Source of the DNA: Cryptomeria japonica
Taxonomy: Eukaryota; Streptophyta; Pinopsida; Cupressales; Cupressaceae
Direction of reading: 5' to 3'
DNA: 64,000 bases
Assembly (NCBI RefSeq): GCF_030272615.1
Contig: NC_081412.1
Coordinates: 698,536,656-698,600,655, forward strand
The notes beneath the pieces are model-generated. The model saw nothing but the letters and a program-made list of their open reading frames with translations, made no database searches and was not told the DNA's origin. This document shows, one piece after another, positions 21,350 through 33,030 of this stretch; within the stretch, counting starts at the first letter, position 1; the number at the start of each line of letters is the position of its first letter. Position numbers and translations under genes: made by a program.

Positions 21350-21702
21350 ACATTAGTTGAGATGTTGGACAAAAACTACTTTCAAATTCATAACTCAAAA
21401 ATCTATATACATTGCAAAATGACTATACTTGACAATATATACAATAGTCAATGAAATAGTATATTCAGATATACTCCCCTTATCATTATATTGTACATAA
21501 CTTTGATTTTGCATGCTCAGTTATGTGCTTGTGTGCTCTGCTTACTCTGCATACTCTGCTCGGTATACTCCCCCTGTATACTATACTCCGAATACTATAT
21601 CAAAATTGTATCACTGTATCACCAAAACTGTATCACTTCCTAGATATATATATTACTCCCCTTATATAGTATCACTCCCCCTTTTTGACAAACATAAAAA
21701 AC
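21350..21702. other. Element G 3' non-coding region
   Basis: AT-rich sequence between the second ORF and the polypurine tract. It contains repeated tactccccctg-like words near 21472, 21567, 21654 and 21675, which on the minus strand are additional polypurine tracts. No ORF of note. Confidence 0.5.
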
Positions 21703-22986
21703 TTAATTTCCATCCGGGGGCGGTAACTGATCAAAAATAGATTTATACTTTTTCCGGGCGTCGGTGAGAGTGACTGAGAGTGCATCCTTTACACTTTCCA
21801 TTAAAGAATTTTGTGCTTGAATATCATCCAATAGGGATATTAAGCCATCAAGAGTGCTTTTGACAGGTGTAGAGGAAGAGTCTTCTTTGAATTTCTCAGA
21901 TAATGCCTTAATCATCTTTGTAGCCTTTCTTTTAGCTTTGGGTACTACAATGCTCATTTTTACCTTTTCCTTAACTTCTTCATAAGTTCCATATCTCAGC
22001 TCAGTAGCATGCCTTGGTAATGAAAGAAATGCATCAATTTGTTGTTGTGTGATATCAAAGTCAATCTCGTAACCCATTGGTGGCAAAGATTGAGTCCTTG
22101 GTTCCACAACATTCACATAACAGTAATCGGTGTCTACCTCAAAGCATATATCATCTTTATATTTCTCTACCAGCTGGGGTGGAATTTGGTACCTGTTGTG
22201 CATCTTCTCTTGAAATTTGCTGAAGTAGTCATCCATTATATCATTGAAATTATCTCCCAACTTCTTGATAAAGTCACTAATCTGATGGGTGATTGGTCGG
22301 TGTAGCTCCCAAACTACTTTACCGACTGATGGAAAGAATTTCTCAAAGTAGGAAAACATGCATACAAGAAGTGAACCAAACTTTAGTGTATTTGCCGAGT
22401 TGTTCTTCTTTGGCTTCCTTATTGTGTTCAGGTTCTCAAACAAGTTTTTCAATAGCACTTCACATAAGTCAACTTTCATTCCCTTTTTCACAATTTTATA
22501 GGCTAAGTCAACTGCTGCACAGGGTACACTATTTTCCCTTGCTGATTGGAAGAAATAGTAACCAATTACTCTAATGGCAAACTTAAGTTCTGCATCAGTG
22601 ACATTGTTCAGTTTCAGTCCTCTGTAATCAGATTCTACTCTAGTTAAACTGATTAACTCCTTCTATGATATCATCTTCTGAGCTTGTGCATGATCATAGA
22701 TAGGATACCCGGTGATCACATGAATGATTTCCTTGGTGATTTTGAATGGTTGCTCCTCTAGCCACTTGAAATCATCATGAACTCTGCTCAAAACAAACTT
22801 AACCCATTGGGGCTTGAACACGTGAGGATAGGTTAGGGCTTCAGTCAATCCTTTGATTTTGATGTGTTCATACTTGCTATCCATTATACCATCAGTACAT
22901 AGCTCATCATAGGTGTCACTTATTTCAACATGACCCAGTTCTTCAACACGACATTTGGTGAAGAATCTCACATCTTCGACTAACAA
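21703..22986 (-). pseudogene. Element G second ORF, unknown protein, one in-frame TAG
   Basis: A single minus-strand frame runs from ATG at 22986 to the stop at 21703-21705, about 428 codons, with one TAG near 22663. I do not recognise the family. Residues about 70-95 include FKITKEIIHVITGYP, followed after the stop by a helical region (VIGYYFFQSARENSVPC, then GMKVDLCEVLLKNLF) and FGSLLVCMFSYFEK. The C-terminal part is Lys-rich (KAKRKATKMIKALSEKF), then predicted helical. No catalytic motif of a retroelement enzyme is present. Layout and hydrophobic pattern resemble the third ORF of the LINE at 463-2178. A gag-like or host-derived role is possible; neither is shown. Confidence 0.5.
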
Positions 22987-23638
22987 GACTCGATCCGGGA
23001 TGAGTGAAAAGGCAGTTTGTCATCCGGTTCGGAGGCGACTTTAGGAGTCAAAGAGTATTTCAGTGAGGGCTTCTCTATATTTTTGACAACTATGGGACCT
23101 TGGATCTTGGGTGCTGTTTGTAAATTTCAGATAAAACTAGCAAACTATCCTTAGGGTTTGACGGTTTACAAACGGCAGACGCTTTACACTCAGTAGATAA
23201 TAGCAATTTGATAAGATCGGTAAACTAGCTTAACAGTGTGATGAGATTGATGTAAATACCTTGGATTCACTTTAAATGAGGTTTGATCGCCTTGATTCGC
23301 TCTACTCTGCTCTCTTGAAAACTTGGTGAATGACAATGACTGCGAAAATACTTTTAAGTACACAAAATACCTTATCGGGCTCCATGCGGGTTAGATCAAA
23401 AACATTAAATGCACTTGGTTCACCTTTTACCGATTTACTCTCTTTTCTTTTGTTTTAACCGAGTAACCAAATTTCCTTCATTTACCGACTTGACAAGCTT
23501 CCTGTATAGTACTTTTAATAGAATTTCAAACTTACTAATGCATCTTGACTATGCAGATTTTGAATTTAGTACATAATAGAATAGGAACTGTTATGATTTT
23601 AACCTTCAGAGAATGCAATCCCTTAATACCTTTCTTGA
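22987..23638. other. Element G spacer between its two ORFs
   Basis: No convincing ORF on either strand. The part near 23100-23330 has ordinary AT-rich composition and could be an intron or spacer. I see no further signal. Confidence 0.35.
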
Positions 23639-24881
23639 TTAATTTGGAATAGGTGCACCTAACTCGGTAGGTAAGGTGCTTTCTTCATTTGACATGATTT
23701 CCTTCTTTTTCCAAATCATCTTTAATTTTTCTTTTATCTCTTCAGTGTCTCCTCTAGGTTGATCTCTGCAATCTCCAGCCAAGTGTCCAACTTTGTGACA
23801 ATGAAAACATGCCATACCAGGATTTCTCCATGATCTTTGGTTGTTCATTCCAAACCTTATAAAATAGTTGGCACTTATATGTCCATATCGTCCACAACAT
23901 TCGCAACATATCCTTGTATTGTAATCCCATGGTACTACTGCAGATTATCGGTAAGGATTTGTGTGAGTTCGGTAACCTCTAGTGTTTGCTTGGTGTGCAG
24001 ACCACATGTAGTTCTTTTGATTAGACTAGCACTTCTCGGTACTATGTCCATATCTATTGCAGTTTTTACAAAACCCTTTGAATTTTTCTTTTTGATAGTT
24101 GATAACAGACTTTGTCCTACATTGATTAGATGTGTGACCATATTTATTGCAATTGTAACAATAACCATTGGACTTAGTGATATTCGGTTGCTTACCTTTT
24201 CTGATCTGGCATATGTTGGTAGTATGACCTTGATTTCCACAATAGTAGCAAATAGGCTTCTTTCTTCTGATGTTATTCCTGTTTCCATCTTGCTTTGATG
24301 ATTCTCCTCTCTCGGTAGTATGAATTCCTTTCTCAGTAGAGTTTCTCTGTTTCAAGTTCATCGATCAACCTTGATACTTCAAGTCTCAATGCTTGGTTTT
24401 CATCATTCTTTAGAATTGCTTCATGATGTGCATAACCTAGTTGAGCTGTCATATTTTGTTGAATTCCAGTCAACCTTGTGATTTCATCATTCTTATCAGA
24501 TACTAAGACTTCAAGTTGTTGTTTCTCTCTTTGTAGATCTCTTTCTTTATCCTTAGCTGTCCTCAATGCATCTAGATTTTCAATAATCTATGTGCTAAAA
24601 TGTTCATGTTCTCTTTTCATTGCTTTTAGTTGATCAACCAATGCTTTGTTCTTTTCTTTCAATACTCCAATCATTTCTTCAATTTCTTCAGATATACTAT
24701 TCTCAGATGATGTCTCAATTTGTTCCACTAACTCTTGAGAATCCTGCAAGTCATCAGATAATCTTCTGCTTACTTTCAGAGATTTTTGCATTTGCCTTTG
24801 CATGTCTACAATTACTTGAACAGCATGATCCAGCTCTTCTTGCAGATACACAATCCTCCAAGATTGTTTATAGCCTTCCAT
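23639..24881 (-). pseudogene. Element G first ORF: coiled coil plus five CCHC zinc knuckles
   Basis: ATG at 24881-24879 lies about 60 nt after the primer site, the normal gag position. The first 190 or so residues are heptad-rich (LQEELDHAVQVIVDMQ; LEVLVSDKNDEITRL) with an in-frame TAG near 24588. A one-base frameshift follows near 24350. Then come knuckles CYYCGNQGHTTNIC, CYNCNKYGHTSNQC, CKNCNRYGHSTEKC, a damaged CECCGRYGHISANY (last Cys is Tyr), and CFHCHKVGHLAGDC. Stops also lie near 24025 and 23947. Gag proteins of copia elements usually carry a single knuckle, so five is unusual. Function is inferred as RNA binding and particle assembly. It ends at 23639. Confidence 0.65.
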
Positions 24882-24930
24882 GGATAAGATCTTTCTCTTT
24901 AGGTAGTTAAACCCTTTTCCAAGATTCAAG

Positions 24931-24941
24931 CTCTGATACCA
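24931..24941 (-). other. Primer binding site of element G
   Basis: On the minus strand this reads TGGTATCAGAG, a perfect start of the initiator-Met tRNA complement, two bases inside the 5' LTR end. Confidence 0.85.
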
Positions 24942-24943
24942 AT

Positions 24944-26091
24944 TGTTAGGCCCAATATGGAAAGCTAATGTACTGAGAGGGGAGGGGTGAATCAGTACTC
25001 CAAAAATTTTCTTCAATAACAACTTTACTGTTATGCATAAATAGAATAGTGCAGTAACATAAAATAAAGTTAAAACAAATAGATAACAATTATACATGTT
25101 TCACTCCATAACACATATATTTTGGTTATGCAGAAACTCTTGGTTAGAGAGAAAAACTGCGGTGGGGATGGCACCCACAACTTCACTACTGCAATAATAA
25201 AAAATGCTCGGTTAGAGCTACATTTTAGCTATTTCTGATAGCTTACCCTATTAGGAGTAACAAGATCTGTTAGATCTACCTTGCTAAAGGATTTTACAAC
25301 ATTTATTCTGAATGTTGCACTTGGTTAGAGGCTTTACAATTTATAGACTTGATTAGAGTCTTTTACCCTGTTAAAGGTTTCTCTTTCAACTTCCCAATAT
25401 TACAATAAAATCATTACAAATATCTGCAACTTTACATCTAAAATGTTATAGTAGATTCTATGTGCTCAGAATAGATTACCTTGCTTATATCATACCTCAG
25501 TAACCCATATAGTAACTCGGTAAACCCTTCTGTTTACTCTGTTCTTCGACTGTTCTCTGAAAACCTTCTCGGTGACCTCTGTGTCTCTATAATAGTCTTC
25601 TTTCATGCATACATACACTTAACTCGTGCTGTATAAATAGATCTCTTAAAACGGTGATCCAATTCATTGTTTCGATCTTACAAACAAGATTCCTCGAATG
25701 AATAACTAAACAAAATATTTCATTGGTTAGATTGACCTTAAAATCATACACAATCTTCTAGTGCAATTTCCAATGTAATAACGGTTATATGTGCCTCGAT
25801 CTTGTAACATGTTTTCATATGCATGTCCAGGTTCAATGTATCTAGTAACACATTTCACTCGGTGAATATCAACTCGGTGTGTCATCTTTACTACTCAGTA
25901 GCTATAAAAAGATACTCGGTAGACAACTCAGTGTGTACTGCGTTCTGTGACTGCTTTCTTCTGTAACCGACTAGACTGTGCATACCGACTTCTCTCTTAG
26001 ACCGACTGCATGATTCAGTAGTGCTAACCGACTAGAGTATATCATATGACTTTGAATATAAAAACTAATGGCAACTTGATAAGTAGTAACA
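24944..26091 (-). repeat. 5' LTR of element G
   Basis: This is 1148 bp on the minus strand, starting at 26091 (TGTTAC) and ending at 24944 (CCTAACA). It shares the hairpin and U5 module with the partner LTR. Confidence 0.88.
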
Positions 26092-26581
26092 ATAAGATCT
26101 TACATTTATACCATAACCTAAGACCAATTTTAGTAGGTAGGCTCTACAAGATATTACAATAAAGAATTTTTACAAATAACATAATATCCAATGCAATAAC
26201 CGATTAAACATGTCGGCTTAATGCATTTTAGAACAATAATAAATCATCTCCATAGCGTGCCATGCTGATTTGGAAAAGATAAGCCTGCCGGTGTAACCCT
26301 AGGTAACCCTAGACCTATTTACCGGTAAAAGCAAATATGCAAAATATGAAAATACCAATGATTAATTCTTCAAAACAAAGTGTCCACATGATGTCTTCGA
26401 CATTACCAAGTGTCTTCCATATCATTCCAAGTGTCGGTGATCATTATATCCTGCCGGTGAACTATATACCAGTAACTATGCAATAGTTACTTGCTTGCCG
26501 GTGAATGCTGCTGGATCTCCAAAGTGCTAGTGTTTTAGTAGGTGTTGACATCAATGACAAAACCATACCAAAATACCAACA

Positions 26582-26922
26582 ATCTCCCCCCTTGGCATTG
26601 ATGGCAACACAAGATGGAAAAATCATCAAAGTGCCAAAATAGAAATGCCAAATACCAAAAACCAACAATCTCTCCCCCTGGGAGCAACATGTGTTATCAA
26701 AGATTTTCAATACCAAACTCTCCTTAAAAGATAATGTGTTTTTCCATAGATATCTCTCCCCCTTTGACATCAAATGCCAAAGTTACAAAAATCAAGTTCA
26801 TATACAAAATAACAATCAATTCAATATACCAACTACTCCCCCTGAGAAGTAGCTTCCTCATCTAAGATCGGAGTTAAAGATTTGTCTTTTAATTCTGCCT
26901 GTTGATGACAATCATCAACTGT
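26582..26922 (-). promoter_or_regulatory. Element F 3' region with repeated polypurine tracts
   Basis: On the minus strand, purine tracts lie near 26584-26590 (abutting the LTR), 26672, 26757 and 26836. The palindrome ttggcattgatggcaa is at 26592-26607, ten bases from the LTR. The pattern parallels element B at 8704-8868. Confidence 0.65.
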
Positions 26923-27725
26923 CTAAGTCTCTACTGGTGGTGGTATGACTCCAAGATGATCTCTGAGATATTCAAAAGTCTCCTTAGGCAAAGGTTTTGT
27001 GAAAATATCTGCAAGTTGTTCTTTAGTATTCACATAAACCAGTTTTGTCTCATTTTCTTCAACTTTTTCCCTTAGAAAATTCAGTTTGATAGAAACATGT
27101 TTTGTTTTAGAATGTAATACCTGATTCTTAGATATATCAATTGCTGTAGTGTTATCACAATATATAGTAATAGGTTCCTTGCATTTTACCTTTATGTCTT
27201 TCAACATTTGCTTAAGCCATAGTACCTGTGTACAGTTAGTTGCTGCTGCAACATATTCTGATTCTGTTGTTGATAAAGATGTACAACTCTATTTCTTACT
27301 CAACCAATAAACTAATCTCTTTCCAAGAAAGAATGCTCCGTCCGTGGTGCTTTTTCTATCATCCACATCTCCTGCCCAATTTGCATCTGTGTATGCACAT
27401 AGATCAAAATTTTCATCTCTAGGATACCATAATCCAAGATTTGCAGTGCCTTGTAAGTACCAGAAAATCCTTTTTACTACTAATTCATGATTTTCTCTAG
27501 GATTACTTTGAAATCTAGAAACAATACATACTGCATTCATAATATCAGGTCTGGTTTGTGTCAAATACAGTAAACCTCCTATCATAGATTTGTATCTAGT
27601 TGGATTAACAGGTGTAGATTCATCCCTTTTAGATAATTTGTCATTTGTAGTCATAGGTGTGCTTACCAGTTTAGAGTTCTCCATCCCAAATTTATTTAGT
27701 AACTCTTTCAAGTACTTGGATTGAC
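26923..27725 (-). pseudogene. Element F C-terminal RT and RNase H
   Basis: The minus-strand frame begins QSKYLKELLNKFGMEN and continues through GGLLYLTQTRPDI, YTDANWAGDVDDRKS (RNase H Asp region), a TAG near 27288 where related copies have Gln, CDNTTAIDISKNQVLHS and ADIFTKPLPKETFEYLR. It stops just before 26923. Aside from the TAG the RNase H is well preserved. Its start is a deletion scar joining it to the previous segment. Confidence 0.85.
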
Positions 27726-28181
27726 TCAAAAATATTCAAATTCTTGCTGCATTTTAATAGAAAATTCTTTACATAATCCATCTTCTCCTCCAAAGATTAT
27801 ATCATCAACAAATACTTCTATAATCAAGACATCATCATTCGTTATTTTGTAATATAAATTGTTGTTTGCATTTCCTTTAGTAAAACCAATCTTTAAAAGA
27901 TACTTATCCAACCTTGCATACCAAGCTCTTGGGGCTTGTTTCAATCCATACAGAGCTTTTCTTAACCTGCAAACCATATCATTGTCATTTGTCAAATAAA
28001 ATCCATCAGGTTGTTCAATATAGACTTCCTCTTCAAGATCTCCATTCAAGAATGCACATTTAATATCCATTTGATAAACTTTGTAGTTCTTGTGAGCCAC
28101 AAAGGCCAAGAATAATCTGACTGTCTCAATTCTAGCTACCGTTGCAAAGGTTTCATCGTAATCAACTCCTTCTTTCTGAGA
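27726..28181 (-). pseudogene. Element F reverse transcriptase, central part
   Basis: Contains [24 protein letters not shown] and the catalytic VDDIIFGG near 27790. The frame ends in EFEYF, where about 25 residues present in E and B (the GEIKFFLGLQI block) are missing. This is a coding deletion with frame change rather than a point mutation. Upstream, VARIE-type sequence near 28120 is in frame but without a start. Confidence 0.85.
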
Positions 28182-29039
28182 CTATCCCTTAGACACTAGT
28201 CTTTCTTTATTTCTGACAACCTTACCATCTTCATTAAGTTTGTTTCTAAATACCCATTTGGTTCCAATTACATTTTTATCTTTAGGCCGGGGAACTAATG
28301 TCCAAGTATTATTTTTCTCAATTTGTTCTAATTCTTCTTCCATAGCTTTAATCCAAAATTTATCTTCACATGCCTCATTAATAGATGATGGTTCAATTTG
28401 AGAAATAAGGCATACCTCTTCATTTGCCAATCTTCCTCTTGTCATAACTCCTTTAAATTTGTTTCCAATTATCTGATCTTCAGAATGATTCAATTTTACA
28501 TACCGGGGTGTCTTAGTTTGATGTTGTTCTTCAATTACTGTGGAATCCTCTGATGGTGTTGGGGTAATTGGATCTTCATTCTGTACCGGTGGATTTAGTG
28601 TAGGTTCATTTGTCACAATTTCTATTGCCGGTTAAGAGTCTATATACCTTGAAGTTCCTCTAAATTGTTCATCAATCTTTACATTTATACTCTCAACAAT
28701 TTTCTGCAATCTCTTATTAAAACATCTATATGCCTTGCTCTTAGATGAATAACCAAGAAATATACCTTCATCACTTCTAGGATCAAATTTGCCAATATAC
28801 TCATCTCTTCTAATATAACATTTACTTCCAAAAATTCTAAAATACTTAAGAGTAGGAGTATTACCAAACCATAGTTCATGAGGGGTCTTACCGGTTTCAC
28901 CTTTGATGTGAACTTTGTTGAATGTATAGACCGTTGTGCTAACTGCTTCTCTCCAATATATATGTGGTAAATTTGCTTCAGATAACATACTTCTTGCTGC
29001 ATCCAAGATAGTTCTATTTTTCCTTTCAACAACTCCATT
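28182..29039 (-). pseudogene. Element F integrase C-terminal part and linker to RT
   Basis: It follows the TAG at 29042-29040 (ancestral Gln in PQQNG). It carries the integrase Glu in GVVERKN, TPHELWFGNTPTLKYF, GKFDPRSDEGIFLGYS and an acidic Thr/Pro-rich linker. The start of RT follows ([30 protein letters not shown]). A TAA near 28630 and a TAG near 28184 interrupt it. Confidence 0.85.
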
Positions 29040-31008
29040 CTACTGTGGTGTTTGAGGTGCTGATAGTTGTCTTCTAATTCCATTCACTTCATAGAATGTA
29101 TTAAAGTCCTTAGATATAAATTCTCCTCCTTGATCGGATCTTAAACATCTGATTTTCTTACCGGTTTCATTTTCAACCATTGCTTTGAACAGTTTGAACT
29201 TTCCAAGTGCTTCTGATTTTTCTTTGAGAAAAGTAACCCAACACATTCTAGAATAATCATCAATAATTAGCATGAAATATCTATCACCTTGTAAGCTTTT
29301 AGTTCTAGCTGGACCACATAAATCAGTGTGAATCAAATCAAGAGCATTATTGGATTTTTCTGGAATACTTTTGAAACTAGCTCTAACTTGTTTTCCAAAT
29401 TGACATTCCTTACATATTGTATTCTGAGGTTTCACAATTTTAGGTAGATATCTAACTGCCTTATAAGTACTGATCTTTACCATGCAATCAAAGTTTACAT
29501 GACATAGTCTCTTATGCCATAACCAACTTTCATCTATATGTGCAATCAAGCATGCCTTTTCACTGTTATTCAAATGAAAGATATTACCTCTAGTCTGATT
29601 ACCGATTGCTATTTCCAAACCAGTTCTATTCATGATTTTGCATTTTCCATTCTTAAATTGAAATCCTTTCTCAACCAATTGACCAACACTTAAAATATTA
29701 TGCTTATATCCTTCAACATAGTAGACATTGTCAGTGTTATGCTTACCATCAAGAGATATTGTACCCTTACCTTTGATTGAATAGACTTTGTCATCTCCAA
29801 ATCTTACTAAACCTCCATTGTATTCTTGAAAGTTCAAGAATTTACCTTTGTCTCCTGTCATATGATGTGAGCATCCTGAGTCAATGATCCATTCATCCTT
29901 TACTTCAACTTTAGCTGCTAGGGCTTGTTCTACCGGTTGAGCAGTAGGTGTCAGTTGATCTTCTGTTATAGCAACAAAAACCCATCCATTGTCTGCTGGA
30001 TCCTCATCAGAATCATCAGTCACACCTTCATCAACAATGTAACAAGATTTGTCTTTGTTCTTCTTAAATCTATATCTCTGATATTCAGGATTAGGCTTGT
30101 ATATTCTTCTAGCTTCTTCTCTTAGTCTAGCATGTTTATCAGGGCATCTCGAAGCCATTTGACCAATCTTATTGTAGTTAAAACATTTAAAGGGTTCTTT
30201 ACCTTCATACTTACTTCCAACTGGACCTTTTGGCATTTTCCTTGCAAATAGTGCTTCAAGTTCTTCAAGTTCTTCATTCTCCTTCCTAGTTTCTTCAAGT
30301 TCTCTTGCATAAAAGGCTTTCCAATCTGATTTATCAAATGATGGAGCAGATGATGTTGATGCTGTAAAGGCCAAATCTGCCTTTATAGTAGTAACAGGAC
30401 CAAATTCCTCAATTTCAAAAGCTGAAAATTTTCCAATCAATGTATCCCTAGTTACTGATGTATTAGGCATTGTTCTCAACTCATTTATAGCAGTAACCTT
30501 CATTTTATATGCCGGTGGCAATCCTCTTAAGATTTTTGAAACAATTTCATCCTCACTCAAGGTTCCTCCACAACATTTAATACCCAAAACAATTTCATTT
30601 ACTCTTTCTATAAAAGAAGAAATCCTTTCATCTTCTTCCATTTTCAGATGTTCATACCTGACTCGGAAGCTTTCAAGTTTTGTAGTCTTGACTATGGAAT
30701 CTCCTTCATTCAGTGTTTCCAAATGATCCCAAATAACTTTAGCAGTAGACCTATCTAATAATCCCGTAATTTTTTGATTTGATAAAGCGCTCAAAAGTGC
30801 TTCTCTTGCTTTGCAATCATTCTCCTCATCTTTAGCTAAGGTAGTTGGAGTGGTCTGACCAGCTACAGCAGTAGTATAGCCATTCTTTGTAACTTCCTAG
30901 ATGTCTTTACCAATGCAATTCAGATGTGTCTCCATCTTGATCTTCCATATCCCATAGTTGGTTCTATCAAGTTTAGGACTATCCTTCCTGAAATAATTAG
31001 TAGTCATT
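29040..31008 (-). pseudogene. Element F gag, protease and integrase N-terminal part
   Basis: ATG at 31008 starts gag. A one-base insertion near 30960 and TAG at 30899-30897 (ancestral Trp) break the N-terminus. From 30794 a 584-codon frame is open. It holds gag, a damaged knuckle (CFNYNKIGQMASRC: Cys to Tyr and His to Gln), and an intact protease motif WIIDSGCSHHMTG. It continues with DNVYYVEGYKHNILSVGQL, CKECQFGK and the integrase Asp residues in HTDLCGP and RSDQGGEF. It ends at the TAG at 29042-29040. This is the best-preserved copia polyprotein in the window. Confidence 0.88.
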
Positions 31009-31063
31009 GGATCTCCTCAAGTTGTTAAACTTCTGCAAAAGAGGACTAGGCTCTTATACTAAT

Positions 31064-32122
31064 TGTTAGGTCTTGGAGACAATTGAGAGGGGGGGGGGGG
31101 TGAATCAGTTGTCTAATAAATTCAAACCAAAACAACTTAATCAACTTAATGCTTAATACTGGTAAACCAGTTAAGTATGCTGGTACACAGTGTTAACAGT
31201 TAATTGCTATACCGATAAAGATTAATGCATGAAACATAAACATAAAGTTATCCACAACACATAACACCAATATTTGTATGTGGAAACCCTGTAAGGGGAA
31301 AAAACATGGTGGGAAACCTTACCCACAATAAGATGATACTACTGCAGATAGTAAGTGTACATAAATGGGGTCTGCACATGCAGAAAGGCCAACGGCCTAG
31401 AGCTCACTGCTCAATCACAAAATGGGAGTCACATTGACTACAGTTGGATAGTTAAATCCAATAAGAATGTACTGCACAAAATAGCATCTTCATATGCTAG
31501 ATTTAGTACCGATGTAATGCTGATATGCTTCTACAAAAACCTAGCTTCACCTTCAAATGATGTCTTCCTGTATACCTCTACTTAATCTCGCATATACCTT
31601 CTCATAATTCTTTTTCGCATTCCACATTCGATCTTACAAATAAGATCTTACATTTATACCATAACCTAAGACCAATTTTAGTAGGTCGGCTCTACAATAT
31701 ATTACAATAAAGACTTTTTACAAATAATATAATATCTGATGCAATAACAGATTAAACATGTTGGCTTAATGCATTTTAGAACAATAATAAATTATCTCCA
31801 TAGCATGCCATGCTGATCTGGAAAAGCTAACTGTCGGTGTAACCCTAGGTAACCCTGGACCTATTTACCGGTAAAAGCAAATATGCAAATATGAATATAC
31901 CAATGATTAATTCTTCAAAACAAAGTGTCCACATGATGTCTTTGACATTACCAAGTGTCTTCCATATCATTCCAAGTGTCGGTGATCATTATATCTTGCC
32001 GGTGAACTATATACCAGTAACTGTGCAATAGTTGCTTGCCGGTGAATGCTACTGGATCTCCAAAGTGCTAGTGTTTTAGTAGGTGTTGACATCAATGACA
32101 AAACCATACCAAAATACCAACA
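31064..32122 (-). repeat. 5' LTR of element F
   Basis: A 1059-bp minus-strand LTR, starting TGTTGGTATT at 32122 and ending CCTAACA at 31064. Palindrome ttgacatcaatgacaa is at 32086-32101, U5 module near 31270-31330, and C-rich hairpin near 31075-31110. The adjacent primer site (31050-31062) is a mutated initiator-Met complement. Confidence 0.88.
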
Positions 32123-32127
32123 ACTTA

Positions 32128-33030
32128 TATTACAAGATTGATCATGATGACATATTGATTGTTGAAGTATGTGTGGATGATATCATTTTTGGAGGAGAAG
32201 AAGGTCTATGCATGAAATTTGCTAATGATATGAGGAATAAATTTGAAATGTTTATGATTAGAGAGATTATTTTTTTCTTAGGTTTGCAAATTACTCAAAC
32301 TGATAAAGGTATTTTCATTTGTCAAACTAAGTATGTGAAGGAGTTACTTAAGAAATTTGGACTTGAGAATTATAAACGTGTCGATACTCCTATGATAACC
32401 AATTGCAAATTGTCAAAGGATGATGAATCACCTAAGATGAACCCGAGCAGATTCAAATCAATGATTGGTGGTTTGTTGTACCTAACTTAGACAAGACCTC
32501 ATATAATGAATATTGTTTGTATTGCTTCTAGATTTCAATTAGATCATAGAGAAACTCATGATATTGTTGTCAAGAGGATATTCAGATATCTGGTAGGTAC
32601 AATAGACTTTGGGTTATGGTATCCAAAGAATGATGACTTCACATTATGTACATATACAGATTCTGATTGGGCAAGAGATGTGGATGACCAGAAGATTACT
32701 ACTAGCAGTGAATTCTTTCTTGGGAAGAAGTTGGTTTCATGGCTTAGTAAGAAATAATCATGCATTTCATTATCTACAACTAAAGAAGAATATGTTGCAG
32801 CTGCTACCGACTGTACGCAAATTTTATGGATTTTACGGATGTTAAAGAATATAAGGGCAAGTTATGATGAGCCTATTGTTATTCATTGTGATAATACTGT
32901 TGCTATTGATATGTCAAATAATCTGATATTTCATTCCAAATCAAAACACATTTCTATAAGGTATAATTTCTTGAAGGAAAAGGTTGAAGTAAAGGAAGTC
33001 AGATTGGTTTACGTGTCTACTAAGGAACAA
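32128..33030 (+). pseudogene. Element E reverse transcriptase end and RNase H
   Basis: This resumes E after F with YYKIDHDDILIVEVCVDD and the catalytic [11 protein letters not shown]. It continues through GLQITQTDKGIFICQ, SMIGGLLYLT and a TAG near 32488. RNase H follows with YTDSDWARDVDD, a TAA near 32755, HCDNTVAIDMSNN and KSKHISIRYNFLKEK. The frame then runs into LTR sequence, so ADIFTKPLP, the polypurine tract and the start of the 3' LTR are deleted. Confidence 0.85.

Larger units (their letters stand above)
20205..26091 (-). mobile_element. Element G, non-autonomous LTR retrotransposon encoding a zinc-knuckle protein
   Basis: ataag is duplicated at 20200-20204 and 26092-26096. Both LTRs (about 1.13 and 1.15 kb) read TGTTAC to CCTAACA on the minus strand. 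A primer site matching initiator-Met tRNA and a polypurine tract are in the right places. The 3.6-kb interior has no protease, integrase, RT or RNase H. Instead it holds two ORF blocks: a coiled-coil plus zinc-knuckle protein, and an unknown 428-codon frame. It must have been mobilised by another element. It is the innermost, so youngest, layer of the E-F-G nest. Confidence 0.85.
19688..26581 (-). repeat. 3' LTR of element F, split by element G
   Basis: The LTR pieces are 19688-20204 and 26097-26581, about 1.0 kb together. Against the 5' LTR it lacks about 60 bp at 19913-19917, between two gtaag repeats, removing the U5 module. Palindrome ttgacatcaatgacaa lies at 26545-26560. Confidence 0.85.
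19688..32122 (-). mobile_element. Element F, Ty1/copia retrotransposon, minus strand, with nested G
   Basis: actta is duplicated at 19683-19687 and 32123-32127, inside the RT gene of E. LTRs read TGTTGG to CCTAACA on the minus strand. The polyprotein order gag-protease-integrase-RT-RNase H runs from 31008 down to 26923. F and C belong to the same family: their LTR and protein segments are collinear and very similar. Element G occupies F's 3' LTR. F has several stops, one frameshift and a coding deletion. Confidence 0.9.

Noticed and set aside
24588-25097. G first ORF starting at 25097
   Set aside because: The first 72 codons lie in the 5' LTR and primer site; ATG at 24881 fits the gag position.
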